Positions 17,550 to 26,031 of a stretch of 64,000 nt of DNA are shown here, piece after piece (positions within the stretch are counted from its first letter, which is position 1; each line of letters starts with the position of its first letter). A model generated the notes under the pieces. That model was not told where the DNA came from. It worked only from the letters and a program-made list of their open reading frames with translations, and made no database searches. A program made the translations under genes and the position numbers. The stretch comes from Paenibacillus sp. GM2 (GTDB lineage: Bacteria > Bacillota > Bacilli > Paenibacillales > Paenibacillaceae), in the NCBI RefSeq assembly GCF_900069005.2, contig NZ_LN831277.1, positions 202,217 to 266,216 on the forward strand. Direction: 5' to 3'.

Positions 17550-17639
17550 CTAGGTTATCTTGGTAAAGTCTACGAATAATGCTGCCAGTTGTTCTGCTGC
17601 TTGATCCTCGTCCGGCATGGTGACTTTGATTGCCTGCAT
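17550..17639 (-). CDS. Possible 29-codon small ORF
   Basis: Encodes M-Q-A-I-K-V-T-M-P-D-E-D-Q-A-A-E-Q-L-A-A-L-F-V-D-F-T-K-I-T. It has a strong ribosome binding site (AGAGGAGG) 8 bases before ATG and begins 28 bases after the stop of the fragment at 17668-17733 on the same strand. No homology is recognised. It may be a real small protein or the start of a decayed gene. Confidence 0.3.
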   Translation of the reverse strand: MQAIKVTMPDEDQAAEQLAALFVDFTKIT

Positions 17640-17667
17640 CGTTAATTCCTCCTCTGAACGATGAAGC

Positions 17668-17733
17668 TCAAAAATTGGTTAATTGCTCAATCATTCCATC
17701 CAGCCTTTCCTCGGTGAACAGTCGAAGGCTCAT
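17668..17733 (-). pseudogene. Possible C-terminal remnant of a lost gene
   Basis: A short frame ending L-R-L-F-T-E-E-R-L-D-G-M-I-E-Q-L-T-N-F. It reads like the tail of a small regulator or enzyme, lacks a start with a ribosome binding site, and is blocked upstream by a stop at 17752-17754. With the small ORF after it, it could be the remains of a deleted operon. This is a weak call. Confidence 0.2.
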
Positions 17734-17933
17734 TAACTTTGTTATAAGCGCTCATGACTGTACAAGGCTGGGACTAACGCACCCCTCCCTCGAAGCTAGC
17801 ATGGGGAATGGTATAATTGGGGACAAATAGGGCCCTGCTCTAAGTCATTAATTACATAATTATTGATTTATTCCAAAAAAATCGCCTATAATAGATATTG
17901 CCTATATATAAATTAGAATGGTAGGTGACAGCG

Positions 17934-18866
17934 TTGTTTGAAGTTGGAATTGATGAGCCGGACAAGCTTGTCCAGGTTGCTCATGCATTATCTACGAGAG
18001 CTAGGGTTGATATATTGCGTTTACTCTCTTCCAAGAGTATGAATGTCATTGCGATTGCTGAGGAATTGTCTTTACCGGTCTCTACGGTAGCCAATAATGT
18101 CCGGATTCTCGAAGCGGCGGAGTTGATTCATTCGGAATTGCTTCCCGCAGTGCGCGGAGCCATGAAGGTATGTACGCGTACTTATGATGATGTTCATATT
18201 ATGCTGAATACAGTCGTCCGCGGGCCGGATGATGGGCAGCAGGTGTATGAGATTGAGATGCCGATTGGCCAGTATAGCGACTGTGAGGTGTACCCTACCT
18301 GCGGTATGGCGAATGCTGAGGCGATGATCATTAAGGAGGACGAACCGGCCAGCTTTTATCATCCGAATCATGTGGGCGCCGGCATTATCTGGTTCCGCAA
18401 AGGTTATGTGGAGTATTTGATGCCGCTTGAAATTCCGCAAAATGCACGAATTGAAGCGATTGAATTCTCTATGGAGCTATGTTCGGAAGCGCCAAACTTT
18501 GATAATGACTGGCCATCAAACATCTCGGTATGGGTCAACGATGTAGAGATCGGAATGTGGACCAGCCCCGGGGATTTTGGGGATCGAAGAGGCAGGCTTA
18601 GTCCGGCTTGGTGGAGCAAGCAGACGACGACGCAATACGGTTTGCTGAAGACATGGCGGGTTGACGCCGAGCGTACGACGCTGGATATGAAGAAGGTGTC
18701 GGATGTCATACTGTCGGACTTGCGGCTGGAGCAGAAGCCTAGCGTGAAGCTGCGTATTGGCGTAAAGGCGGATGCGGTACATAAGGGCGGAGTCAATTTA
18801 TTCGGTCGGCATTTTGGCGATTACGAGCAGGATATCATTATGAAAGTGCATTACACATGCTACTGA
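17934..18866 (+). CDS. ArsR-like winged-helix transcriptional regulator
   Basis: Residues about 8-75 form an ArsR-type winged helix (L-S-T-R-A-R-V-D-I-L-R-L-L and the recognition part A-I-A-E-E-L-S-L-P-V-S-T-V-A-N-N-V-R-I-L). The remaining 230 residues have no metal-binding motif; they are beta-rich and probably bind a ligand, as in large ArsR-type regulators found beside sugar transport genes in Paenibacillus. TTG 17934 sits 5 bases after AGGTGA and is preferred to GTG 17925, which has no site. Its position just upstream of the importer starting at 19077 suggests it controls that operon. Confidence 0.8.
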   Translation: MFEVGIDEPDKLVQVAHALSTRARVDILRLLSSKSMNVIAIAEELSLPVSTVANNVRILEAAELIHSELLPAVRGAMKVCTRTYDDVHIMLNTVVRGPDDGQQVYEIEMPIGQYSDCEVYPTCGMANAEAMIIKEDEPASFYHPNHVGAGIIWFRKGYVEYLMPLEIPQNARIEAIEFSMELCSEAPNFDNDWPSNISVWVNDVEIGMWTSPGDFGDRRGRLSPAWWSKQTTTQYGLLKTWRVDAERTTLDMKKVSDVILSDLRLEQKPSVKLRIGVKADAVHKGGVNLFGRHFGDYEQDIIMKVHYTCY

Positions 18867-18888
18867 AATAAAGAGGATTTATAGAAAC

Positions 18889-18927
18889 AAGCATTAGTTA
18901 CCAAATTATTGTAGCTAATGCTTTTTT
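18889..18927 (+). terminator. Terminator of the ArsR-like gene
   Basis: AAGCATTAG pairs with CTAATGCTT, with an inner TAC/GTA, followed by six T residues. Confidence 0.85.
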
Positions 18928-18954
18928 ATATCGATTAATTACAATAAAATTAAA

Positions 18955-18968
18955 TGAAAGCGTTGACA
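18955..18968 (+). promoter_or_regulatory. CcpA cre box overlapping the importer promoter
   Basis: TGAAAGCGTTGACA matches every fixed position of TGWNANCGNTNWCA and contains the whole -35 hexamer of the next promoter. Confidence 0.75.
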
Positions 18969-18991
18969 ATGAAATAAACCGGCCCTATAAT
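18963..18991 (+). promoter_or_regulatory. Consensus sigma-A promoter of the sugar importer operon
   Basis: TTGACA (18963-18968), 17 bases, TATAAT (18986-18991): perfect hexamers at ideal spacing, so strong unless blocked by CcpA or another repressor. Start expected near 18998, about 80 bases before the first gene. Confidence 0.85.
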
Positions 18992-19076
18992 CAAATAAAA
19001 ATACATGATATTTGTATCAAAACAAATATTTTGTATCTTTTATCGACAAATTTCTATTTAAAAGGGGAGGAAGACT

Positions 19077-20363
19077 ATGAAGAAATCGTTAGTGACGTTG
19101 GTATTACTGGTATTTATGAGCACTCTGATTCTCAGCGCCTGTGGCGAAAGCAAGCAGGATGGGGGCTCGTCTTCAAGTGGCAAGAAGGTTACATTGTCTT
19201 TTTGGACGTTGTTCTCTGGCGGTGACGGCGACAATATGCAGGCGATGATCGATTTGTTCAATAAAGAGCACCCGGATATACAGATCAAAAATACGAAGCT
19301 GGAATGGGGCGAATACTACACCAAGCTCATCACAGCGGTGGGCAATGGCAACGGCCCTGATATCGGCATTTCCCATACTTCCAGACTCCCCGATCTGATC
19401 GACCAAGGCGTTGTAAGCGGGCTTGATGATATCGCTGCTTCAGCCGGTGTAGATTGGAACTCTTTCAACCAGAACCTTCTCTCCGCAACCGAAGTAGATG
19501 GCGTTCATTATGCTGTACCCATCGATACTCACCCCTTCATCATGTACTACAACAAGAAACTGTTAACGGAAGCCGGACTGCTTGGTTCGGATGGCAAGCC
19601 CACGATAGAGCCCGGGGCCGACGGTTTTGCAGCCTTCCTTCAGACATTAAAAGAGAAACTACCTAACAATATTACTCCTTTTGCGCTTTCTCCTAACAAT
19701 GATGATCCATTCCGGCTATGGTGGGCTTTATATGCTCAGCTTGGCGGCAACGATGTCATCTCTGACGATCTAAGCAAAGCCCAGGTAGATGAGGCCAAGG
19801 CCGTTCAGGCCGCTAAATACATCCAGGATCTCTATCTTCAAAAATATATTAAAGAGAATGACCCTGACTTCTACAAGAACTTCCAGAGCGGAACGGCAGC
19901 TATTATGATGACTGGCGTATGGGCTACCGGCACCTGGGAGGGGACGGAAGGACTGGAGTTCGGAGCGATGCCAATTCCGCAGCTATTCGATCAACCGGCA
20001 ACCTGGGGGGATTCCCACACGATCATTTTACCGGTTCCGAAGAAGGAGGATCCGGCGAAGCGAGAGGCGGCAATTACCTTTGCCAACTGGATCGCGGATA
20101 ATGGCCAGATTTGGGCCAAGGCAGGGCATATTCCATCCAAGCCTTCGGTTCTCGACAAGCCCGAATATAAGGAAATGCCTTACCGCAGCGATTATGCGGC
20201 TGTAGCCGATACCGTCAAATTCAATAAGCCATCCACGAAAAACTGGCAGATTCGCGATATGGCCATGTTCAAATATTTGAATGAAATTTGGGCTAACAAA
20301 ATGTCGGCAGAGGATGCCATCGCTCAGATGCAGACCGAGATTCAGAAAGTACTTGATAAATAG
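19077..20363 (+). CDS. Sugar ABC transporter substrate-binding lipoprotein (CUT1 type)
   Basis: A 428-residue family 1 solute-binding protein that captures an oligosaccharide outside the membrane. Signal peptide with lipobox L-S-A-C (Cys at 22), a serine/glycine linker, then the two-lobed binding domain with W-T-L-F-S-G-G-D near its start and N-G-N-G-P-D-I-G-I as in maltose/multiple-sugar binders. ATG 19077 follows GGGGAGGAAG. It leads an operon with two permeases; no ATPase is present, as is usual where a shared MsmX-type ATPase serves several importers. The sugar cannot be read from sequence, though the nearby glycosidases suggest plant-derived glycans. Confidence 0.93.
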   Translation: MKKSLVTLVLLVFMSTLILSACGESKQDGGSSSSGKKVTLSFWTLFSGGDGDNMQAMIDLFNKEHPDIQIKNTKLEWGEYYTKLITAVGNGNGPDIGISHTSRLPDLIDQGVVSGLDDIAASAGVDWNSFNQNLLSATEVDGVHYAVPIDTHPFIMYYNKKLLTEAGLLGSDGKPTIEPGADGFAAFLQTLKEKLPNNITPFALSPNNDDPFRLWWALYAQLGGNDVISDDLSKAQVDEAKAVQAAKYIQDLYLQKYIKENDPDFYKNFQSGTAAIMMTGVWATGTWEGTEGLEFGAMPIPQLFDQPATWGDSHTIILPVPKKEDPAKREAAITFANWIADNGQIWAKAGHIPSKPSVLDKPEYKEMPYRSDYAAVADTVKFNKPSTKNWQIRDMAMFKYLNEIWANKMSAEDAIAQMQTEIQKVLDK

Positions 20364-20381
20364 AGCAGAGGGGTAAACGCA

Positions 20382-21269
20382 ATGAAAATGAGCAAAATGA
20401 AGGCGGACCTACAGGCACTTCTATTCTTGCTCCCCTTCCTCATCGTTTACTTTCTGTTTACGATCTGGCCGATGATCAAGGGCGTAGGAATGAGCTTCTA
20501 CAAATGGACGCTGATCAGGAAGATGGAGTATCTCGGTTTCGGCAACTACGAGAAGCTATGGCATGATCAGGACTTTTGGGCTTCCGTATGGCACGCCTTC
20601 CAATTCGTGATATTTACGACTCCCGCGATGGTTGTACTGGCAATTGTTCTGGCTTTGATTGCCAATCGCAACTCCAGGCTGCAGCGGCTGTATCGAAGCG
20701 CCTTTTTCCTGCCAAGCGTGTTGTCCGTAGCTGTTGCTTCTTACCTGGGACTATTTATTTTTCAGCCCTATACCGGATTTCTGAACTCCGTCCTCCATTT
20801 GCTGCACATCCTGCCTGAAGGGAAGGAGATCTTCTGGCTAACCGAGTTGAATTTGTCCTGGGTGGCGATCTCGGTGCTGACGCTTTGGTGGACGGTTGGG
20901 TTCAACTTCATCTTGTATCTGTCTGCGCTGCAGGATGTTTCAGACGATATTTACGAGGCTGCCCGGCTTGACGGAGCGAATGACAATCAGGTGCTCTGGC
21001 GGATTACCTTGCCGCTGCTTGGACCGATTACACGCACGATTATCATGCTGCAGATTATCGCTTCCTTTAAAGTGTTTATGCAGATTTACATCATGACGGG
21101 CGGCGGACCGCTGGATAAGACCCGGCCGGTCATTCAATACATTTGGCAGACAGGGTTCCGGCATAATGACCTGGGTTACGCAGCGGCGATGTCGTATGTA
21201 TTGTTCTTCATTCTGCTAGCAATGTCGGCGTTACAGTACTGGATGAACAATCGGAAGGAGGCGAACTAA
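20382..21269 (+). CDS. Sugar ABC transporter permease (MalF/UgpA-like)
   Basis: 295 residues with six predicted membrane spans. The cytoplasmic coupling loop E-A-A-R-L-D-G-A-N-D-N-Q-V-L-W-R-I-T-L-P-L-L is typical of CUT1 permeases and would contact the ATPase. It starts 18 bases after the binding-protein gene behind AGAGGGG. Its partner permease follows after 3 bases. Confidence 0.95.
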   Translation: MKMSKMKADLQALLFLLPFLIVYFLFTIWPMIKGVGMSFYKWTLIRKMEYLGFGNYEKLWHDQDFWASVWHAFQFVIFTTPAMVVLAIVLALIANRNSRLQRLYRSAFFLPSVLSVAVASYLGLFIFQPYTGFLNSVLHLLHILPEGKEIFWLTELNLSWVAISVLTLWWTVGFNFILYLSALQDVSDDIYEAARLDGANDNQVLWRITLPLLGPITRTIIMLQIIASFKVFMQIYIMTGGGPLDKTRPVIQYIWQTGFRHNDLGYAAAMSYVLFFILLAMSALQYWMNNRKEAN

Positions 21270-21272
21270 TCT

Positions 21273-22079
21273 ATGAAATGGCTATATCGCATCATCTCGC
21301 TTGCCTTCGCCGCTTTTTTCCTGATTCCGCTGGTATGGATGCTCGTGGTCTCGATCAAAAAGGAAGGCATGAAGATCACCTCGGTAGTCGATTGGTTCAC
21401 CCCGCCTTATTCCTTTGCGGTATACAACGAGGTCATTACGGAAACGAAGCTGCTGCTCTGGTCCTGGAATAGTCTGTTCGTGGCGGCACTGGTCACCCTA
21501 TTTACGGTTATCATTGCCGCCATGGCCGGCTTTGTATTATCGAAGATTCCTTTTCGCTATAAGACGTTTATCTTCTTGTTTGTATTATCCGGGCTGCTTA
21601 TTCCCGGTGAAGCGATCCTAATTCCGCTCTATCAATTGGCGAAGGAAATGGGCATCCTGAACTCCTATTTTGGACTTATTCTTCCGGCGTTGGCCTCCCC
21701 GATTGCGATTATTGTATTAAAAAGCTTTTTCGATGGGGTGCCCAATGATTTGTTGGAGAGCGTGCAAATGGACGGAGGCGGCACATTGACGATTTTCCGT
21801 CGCATTATGCTGCCGCTGACCCGGCCGGCGCTGGCTTCCATGGCGATTCTAACCTTCATCGGTTCATGGAATAACTTCCTCTGGCCATTCTTATCGGTAA
21901 CGGATGACAGCCTGTTCACCCTGCCGATGGGAATACCAACTCTGATGGATCAGTTCACGGAGGACTATGTTAAGCCGATGGTCATCAATACAGTCGCTTC
22001 GCTGCCGATCGTCGTCGTATTCCTGATCTTTGAAAGGCAGATTATTAAGGGTATCAGTTTGTCGGGGATTAAAGGATGA
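21273..22079 (+). CDS. Sugar ABC transporter permease (MalG-like)
   Basis: 268 residues with six predicted spans and the coupling loop E-S-V-Q-M-D-G-G-G-T-L-T-I-F-R-R-I-M-L-P. It pairs with the preceding permease to form the channel of the importer. Its stop overlaps the next start in the sequence ATGA (22076-22079), so the acyltransferase is translationally coupled to the transporter. Confidence 0.95.
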   Translation: MKWLYRIISLAFAAFFLIPLVWMLVVSIKKEGMKITSVVDWFTPPYSFAVYNEVITETKLLLWSWNSLFVAALVTLFTVIIAAMAGFVLSKIPFRYKTFIFLFVLSGLLIPGEAILIPLYQLAKEMGILNSYFGLILPALASPIAIIVLKSFFDGVPNDLLESVQMDGGGTLTIFRRIMLPLTRPALASMAILTFIGSWNNFLWPFLSVTDDSLFTLPMGIPTLMDQFTEDYVKPMVINTVASLPIVVVFLIFERQIIKGISLSGIKG

Positions 22080-23086
22080 GTGGACAGCGCGAGAATGCCA
22101 TCGATATTTTCAAAGGATTCCTGGTGCTTGGCATGGTTTACTGCCATAGTCTGCAGTTTTTCAGTGATCCGCTGGTATATCCGAACGGCCAATACTGGAT
22201 CGAGGCCATTAATTTGTGGACGTTCTCAGGCCTTGTATTCAGCTTCGGTTATGTATCCCAGCTCGCCTATTACAGTAAACCGTATAAGCTGGCCGCACCG
22301 CATATGGCATTGGCTGCGCTGAAGACCTTAATCGCTTTTTATATTTCCGGGTTGGCCTACCGCTTGTTTGTTGACGGGCGAGAGATAAGCTTGGGCACGG
22401 TCAAACCGATATTGCTGCTGCAGGATATTCCGGGCTGGTCGGAATTTCTCATATCCTTCAGCTATTTAACCCTTGCGGGAATGCTGTTGTTTGTCCCTCT
22501 CCGTTGGTTGGCCGAGCGAAGATGGACGGGGCTGGCTGTCGCTGCTCTGCTGCTGGCTACAACGTGGCTGCCCTATGGGACCATTCATATGCCGCAGTTA
22601 GCACCGCTGCTGGGAACGAGGGATTTTGCCTCCTTTCCAATATTGCAATATTTCCCGTATTATTTGGTCGGAATGCTGTTTGCCAAGTATCGCGTCGTCT
22701 GGAATTGGAAGGTGTTGATCGCTGCCGGCATAGCTACAGCCCTATTCGTATGGAAATGGCTGTCTGCAGATGCTCTGCCGGAGCGGTTCCCTCCCTCGTT
22801 GTGGTGGATCATCGGACCGGCGCTGCTGTTATATGGTTATTACTTGGCGGCCAGGTGGATGGAACGATATGAAGTATGGTTTTTGCCCTTCGCAGCGATG
22901 GGGCGTAATGTACTATGGTTTTTAATTATGAGCAATATCCTGATTTTTGCACTAAGCAGCACCCATGATGCGATCATGCTAGGTTTATTTGCAAATCTGT
23001 TCATGACGATTGCACTGCTGCTGGTATCCGGATTTGCAATCTGGATTATTGCGAAGAAGAGATCAACAGCTATAAACATTCAATAA
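22076..23086 (+). CDS. Membrane acyltransferase (acyltransferase-3-like)
   Basis: A 336-residue protein with about ten hydrophobic spans. The first span carries A-I-D-I-F-K-G-F-L-V-L-G-M-V-Y-C-H-S, the pattern with a late histidine seen in acyltransferase-3 and related sugar O-/N-acetyltransferases that move acyl groups across or at the membrane onto carbohydrates. It overlaps the preceding permease gene by four bases, so it belongs to the sugar-uptake operon, an unusual place for this family. It might modify or demodify the imported glycan or a surface polymer. Specificity is unknown. Confidence 0.7.
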   Translation: MSGQRENAIDIFKGFLVLGMVYCHSLQFFSDPLVYPNGQYWIEAINLWTFSGLVFSFGYVSQLAYYSKPYKLAAPHMALAALKTLIAFYISGLAYRLFVDGREISLGTVKPILLLQDIPGWSEFLISFSYLTLAGMLLFVPLRWLAERRWTGLAVAALLLATTWLPYGTIHMPQLAPLLGTRDFASFPILQYFPYYLVGMLFAKYRVVWNWKVLIAAGIATALFVWKWLSADALPERFPPSLWWIIGPALLLYGYYLAARWMERYEVWFLPFAAMGRNVLWFLIMSNILIFALSSTHDAIMLGLFANLFMTIALLLVSGFAIWIIAKKRSTAINIQ

Positions 23087-23105
23087 GATTAAGAATTTAA
23101 AAAGG

Positions 23106-23143
23106 CCGTTTTTCAGCACCGAGAAGGCTGGATGAGGCTAGAG
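23106..23143 (+). repeat. Dispersed repeat, copy A
   Basis: Contains TTTTCAGCACCGAGAAGG followed by CTGGATGAGGCTAG. Copy B at 40444-40480 matches about 34 bases with three or four differences. Here GGATGAG can also pair with CTCATCC about 25 bases further on. The function is unknown. Confidence 0.6.
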
Positions 23144-23247
23144 CATGAGTTGCGGCCGCTCATCCTTGAATGACTTCGTTAGAGGTTTTCTTCGTAAAGG
23201 CTGACTTTTTGAATTCCATCTAAAAAACATAAGGATAGGTGAACATA

Positions 23248-25047
23248 ATGGCATTGAAAGATCACTATCGCAAGGAATATCCGCGTCCTCAATTCGTACG
23301 TAAGGATTGGCAGGATCTGAACGGAGCATGGGATTTCGCATTTGACGATGCAAATGAGGGAGAGGTGCAAGGCTGGCAACAGCGGTTCACGCCTACGCAC
23401 ACGATTCAGGTACCCTTTGTGTACGAGACGAAAGCCAGTGGAATCGCAGAGGAGTCTTTTCACCCCTACGTATGGTATCAAAGGAAGATTGAAGCGGACG
23501 AGAAGCAATTGTCCCGGCGGGTAGAGCTGCGCTTTCAAGCGGTTGATTATGTCGCCAAAGTGTGGGTTAACGGTCAGTTTGCAGGCAGACATGAAGGGGG
23601 GTATTCTGCATTTTCCTTCGATATTACTCCGTATTTACATGCAGGTGATGACAATCTGCTCGTGGTCAAGGCGGAGGATAGCGATAGCTGTACACAGCCG
23701 CGCGGGAAGCAGCGTTGGAGGAAGGATAACTTTGGCTGCTGGTATGTACAGACGACAGGCATTTGGCAGTCGGTATGGCTGGAATATTTAAGCCCTACTT
23801 ATGTGAATCATGTCAAAATAACACCTAACTATGATGATCATTCCGTGAGTTTCGAATATAAACTCGACGGCGCTGCCTTTGGGCATGAGCTGTCCGCACG
23901 TCAGCTGCAGCTGACGACGATTGTTACGATGGACGATGAGGTAATTAAGCAAGGGACGCTGGCTGTGGATCGCGAGAGTCTGGCCGCTACGGTAAATCTT
24001 CAGAGCGATAAGCTGGAGTGGCAGATTGAACGCTGGAGTCCGGAAAACCCGAAGCTGTATGAGGTAGAATTTGTGCTTCAGGAAGACGGAGAGATCTTGG
24101 ATCGTGTACATTCTTATTTTGGACTGCGTAAAGTATCGATCGAGGACGGCAAGGTGCTGCTCAATAATCATCCGATCTATCAACGCCTGATTCTGGATCA
24201 GGGCTATTGGCAGGACAGTCATCTGACACCGCCATCGGAGGCGGCACTGCTGGATGACATTGATAAAATTATGGCGATGGGTTATAACGGCGTGCGCAAG
24301 CACCAGAAGATCGAGGATGACCGGTTCCTGTATTGGTGCGATGTGAAAGGCCTGCTAGTCTGGTCGGAGGCTGCTGCCACTTATGAATTTAATGATGAAG
24401 CGGTGGATCGCTTCACGCGCGAATGGCTTGATATTGTGCAGCAGCACTATAATCACCCTTGTATCGTAACCTGGGTTCCGTTTAATGAATCGTGGGGAAT
24501 TGCCAACGTATTTACGGATAGCAAGCAGCAGAAGTTTACTGAAGCGATCTACTATTTAACGAAGTCGATGGATCCGCACCGGCCGGTTGTAGTAAATGAC
24601 GGATGGGAGCATACGATTTCCGATATTATTACCCTGCATGATTATGAAGAATCGGGCGATGCTCTAAGCCGCCGCTATGCGGATAAGGAGGCCGTCGTTA
24701 ACAATAAAATCGCTTTCTCCAATTGGAAGTATGCAATGGCGCAGGGTTATAAGTACCGAGGCCAACCGATTCTGATCAGCGAATTCGGCGGGATTGCTTT
24801 TCAGAGCGAGGAAGGATGGGGCTACGGTAATCAAGTGGACTCCGATGATGCATTTATTCAGCGCTTCCGTTCAATTACAGAAGCTATCAAGGATCTCGAT
24901 TATGTATGCGGCTACTGCTATACGCAAGTGTCAGACGTTCAGCAGGAAGTGAACGGACTGTTGACCGAGGACCGCAAGCCAAAGATCGATATGGCTGTCA
25001 TTAGAGAAATTAACCTGATCAGACGTAAAAGTGCTTGTGAGAGCTGA
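23248..25047 (+). CDS. Glycoside hydrolase family 2 enzyme (beta-galactosidase/glucuronidase type)
   Basis: A 599-residue cytoplasmic enzyme without signal peptide, expected to cut a terminal beta-linked sugar from imported oligosaccharides. Layout: jelly-roll sugar-binding domain (L-N-G-A-W-D-F to about 190), immunoglobulin-like domain to about 290, then the (beta/alpha)8 barrel. The acid/base Glu is in V-P-F-N-E-S-W-G and the nucleophile Glu in I-S-E-F-G-G. ATG 23248 follows AAGGATAGGTGA; the GTG at 23239 lies inside that site. It is last in the importer operon. GH2 covers several activities and the substrate is not determined. Confidence 0.9.
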   Translation: MALKDHYRKEYPRPQFVRKDWQDLNGAWDFAFDDANEGEVQGWQQRFTPTHTIQVPFVYETKASGIAEESFHPYVWYQRKIEADEKQLSRRVELRFQAVDYVAKVWVNGQFAGRHEGGYSAFSFDITPYLHAGDDNLLVVKAEDSDSCTQPRGKQRWRKDNFGCWYVQTTGIWQSVWLEYLSPTYVNHVKITPNYDDHSVSFEYKLDGAAFGHELSARQLQLTTIVTMDDEVIKQGTLAVDRESLAATVNLQSDKLEWQIERWSPENPKLYEVEFVLQEDGEILDRVHSYFGLRKVSIEDGKVLLNNHPIYQRLILDQGYWQDSHLTPPSEAALLDDIDKIMAMGYNGVRKHQKIEDDRFLYWCDVKGLLVWSEAAATYEFNDEAVDRFTREWLDIVQQHYNHPCIVTWVPFNESWGIANVFTDSKQQKFTEAIYYLTKSMDPHRPVVVNDGWEHTISDIITLHDYEESGDALSRRYADKEAVVNNKIAFSNWKYAMAQGYKYRGQPILISEFGGIAFQSEEGWGYGNQVDSDDAFIQRFRSITEAIKDLDYVCGYCYTQVSDVQQEVNGLLTEDRKPKIDMAVIREINLIRRKSACES

Positions 25048-25081
25048 TTAGGGTTGGAGTAGCTCTGCACCAAGGTTAGAA

Positions 25082-25127
25082 GGGGCTGTCTCGAAAGTCG
25101 ATTTTCAGACTTGGAGGCGCCCTTTTT
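25082..25127 (+). terminator. Terminator after the GH2 gene
   Basis: GGGGC and AAGTC pair imperfectly with GACTT and GCGCCC, followed by five T residues. The left arm also resembles ends of some insertion elements, but no transposase is present. The region 25128-25273 holds nothing else I recognise. Confidence 0.6.
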
Positions 25128-25273
25128 GCATACTCCAAAATATGGAGATCATCCCCAGGTTTCGGCCTGGATTCATCGGACGCGGCATGAATTACTCTAT
25201 GTTTGATCCCCTAGTAGCATACTTTGTTCCAGCAGACGATTTGACGTACAGGCCATGAATGAGGCGCCGCGAA

Positions 25274-25837
25274 TTACACCCCGTATTTAAGAATAATATG
25301 AAGCACCACAACATCATCGGAATGATTGGTGTAGACATGCGTTTTGTCGGCGCGAAAGCTTATGGAATCGTATTGGTTCAAGTGATAGGGCTCATCGCTA
25401 ACCGTGATTGTTATTTCTCCCGACATCACGGTGACAATTTCGGTTGTATTCAAATGATGTTGTTCCGGATAGTAGGAGCTATTGGGCTGCACATAGGCCC
25501 GGCACATTTCTATCTCATCGCTTGCATTTTGGAAAATCGGTTCCACGACCCAAGCCTTATCATCCCCGGCAATCCTCAGTCCCTCCCCAGCCCGCGACAG
25601 GCTTACCCTGCTTCCGGTTGAGAACAACGCCATGAGAGGAATGGACAAGCTTTTGGAAATTTTCCATAACATCCCTAGCGTTGGATTTGTCTCTCCCCGC
25701 TCAATATTTCCGAGCGTCAGCTTGCTAACGCCTGACAGCTCTGCTAGATCACCAAGACTCATATTCCGCTCTTTTCGAAGCTGCTTTAATACAGTTCCCA
25801 CCTGTAACACCACTTGTTTTGGATCATCGGCTTCCAT
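25274..25837 (-). CDS. XRE-family regulator with C-terminal cupin domain
   Basis: A 187-residue DNA-binding protein. Residues 12-68 are an XRE helix-turn-helix (L-G-D-L-A-E-L-S-G-V-S-K-L-T-L-G-N-I-E-R-G); residues about 110-185 form a cupin (H-H-L-N-T-T-E-I-V-T-V-M-S-G-E-I, D-S-I-S-F-R-A-D) likely to bind a small effector. AGAGAGGT precedes ATG. It diverges from the MFS transporter, and a repeated sequence lies in the gap, so it probably controls that exporter. Confidence 0.9.
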   Translation of the reverse strand: MEADDPKQVVLQVGTVLKQLRKERNMSLGDLAELSGVSKLTLGNIERGETNPTLGMLWKISKSLSIPLMALFSTGSRVSLSRAGEGLRIAGDDKAWVVEPIFQNASDEIEMCRAYVQPNSSYYPEQHHLNTTEIVTVMSGEITITVSDEPYHLNQYDSISFRADKTHVYTNHSDDVVVLHIILKYGV

Positions 25838-25880
25838 GGCATTTAGACCTCTCTTTGCATCGCAATAATATTACTCTAAG

Positions 25881-25998
25881 TATATATTATAGTTTGGTTT
25901 TTATAAATCGCAGTAAAATATACTTTACTTTTTAGCTGGACAAATTTCAATTTCGTATATTATAATGTGCAAATAAATATATTTTATATATTATAGTT
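25881..25998. repeat. Repeated AT-rich box between the XRE-cupin and MFS genes
   Basis: TATATATTATAGTTT occurs at 25881-25895 and again, preceded by TT, at about 25984-25998, 103 bases apart in the same orientation. Each lies near one of the two divergent starts. They may be operators or simply AT-rich promoter sequence. Confidence 0.35.
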
Positions 25999-26031
25999 TA
26001 TCTTCGCAATATAGATTGGAGAGAAAGCATC

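Noticed and set aside
17630..17830. 66-codon plus-strand ORF
   Set aside because: No ribosome binding site or protein-like pattern; it lies opposite the small minus-strand frames.
25082..25100. Resemblance of GGGGCTGTCTCGAAAGTC to insertion-sequence ends
   Set aside because: No transposase, no matching opposite end and no target duplication nearby; a terminator explains it.
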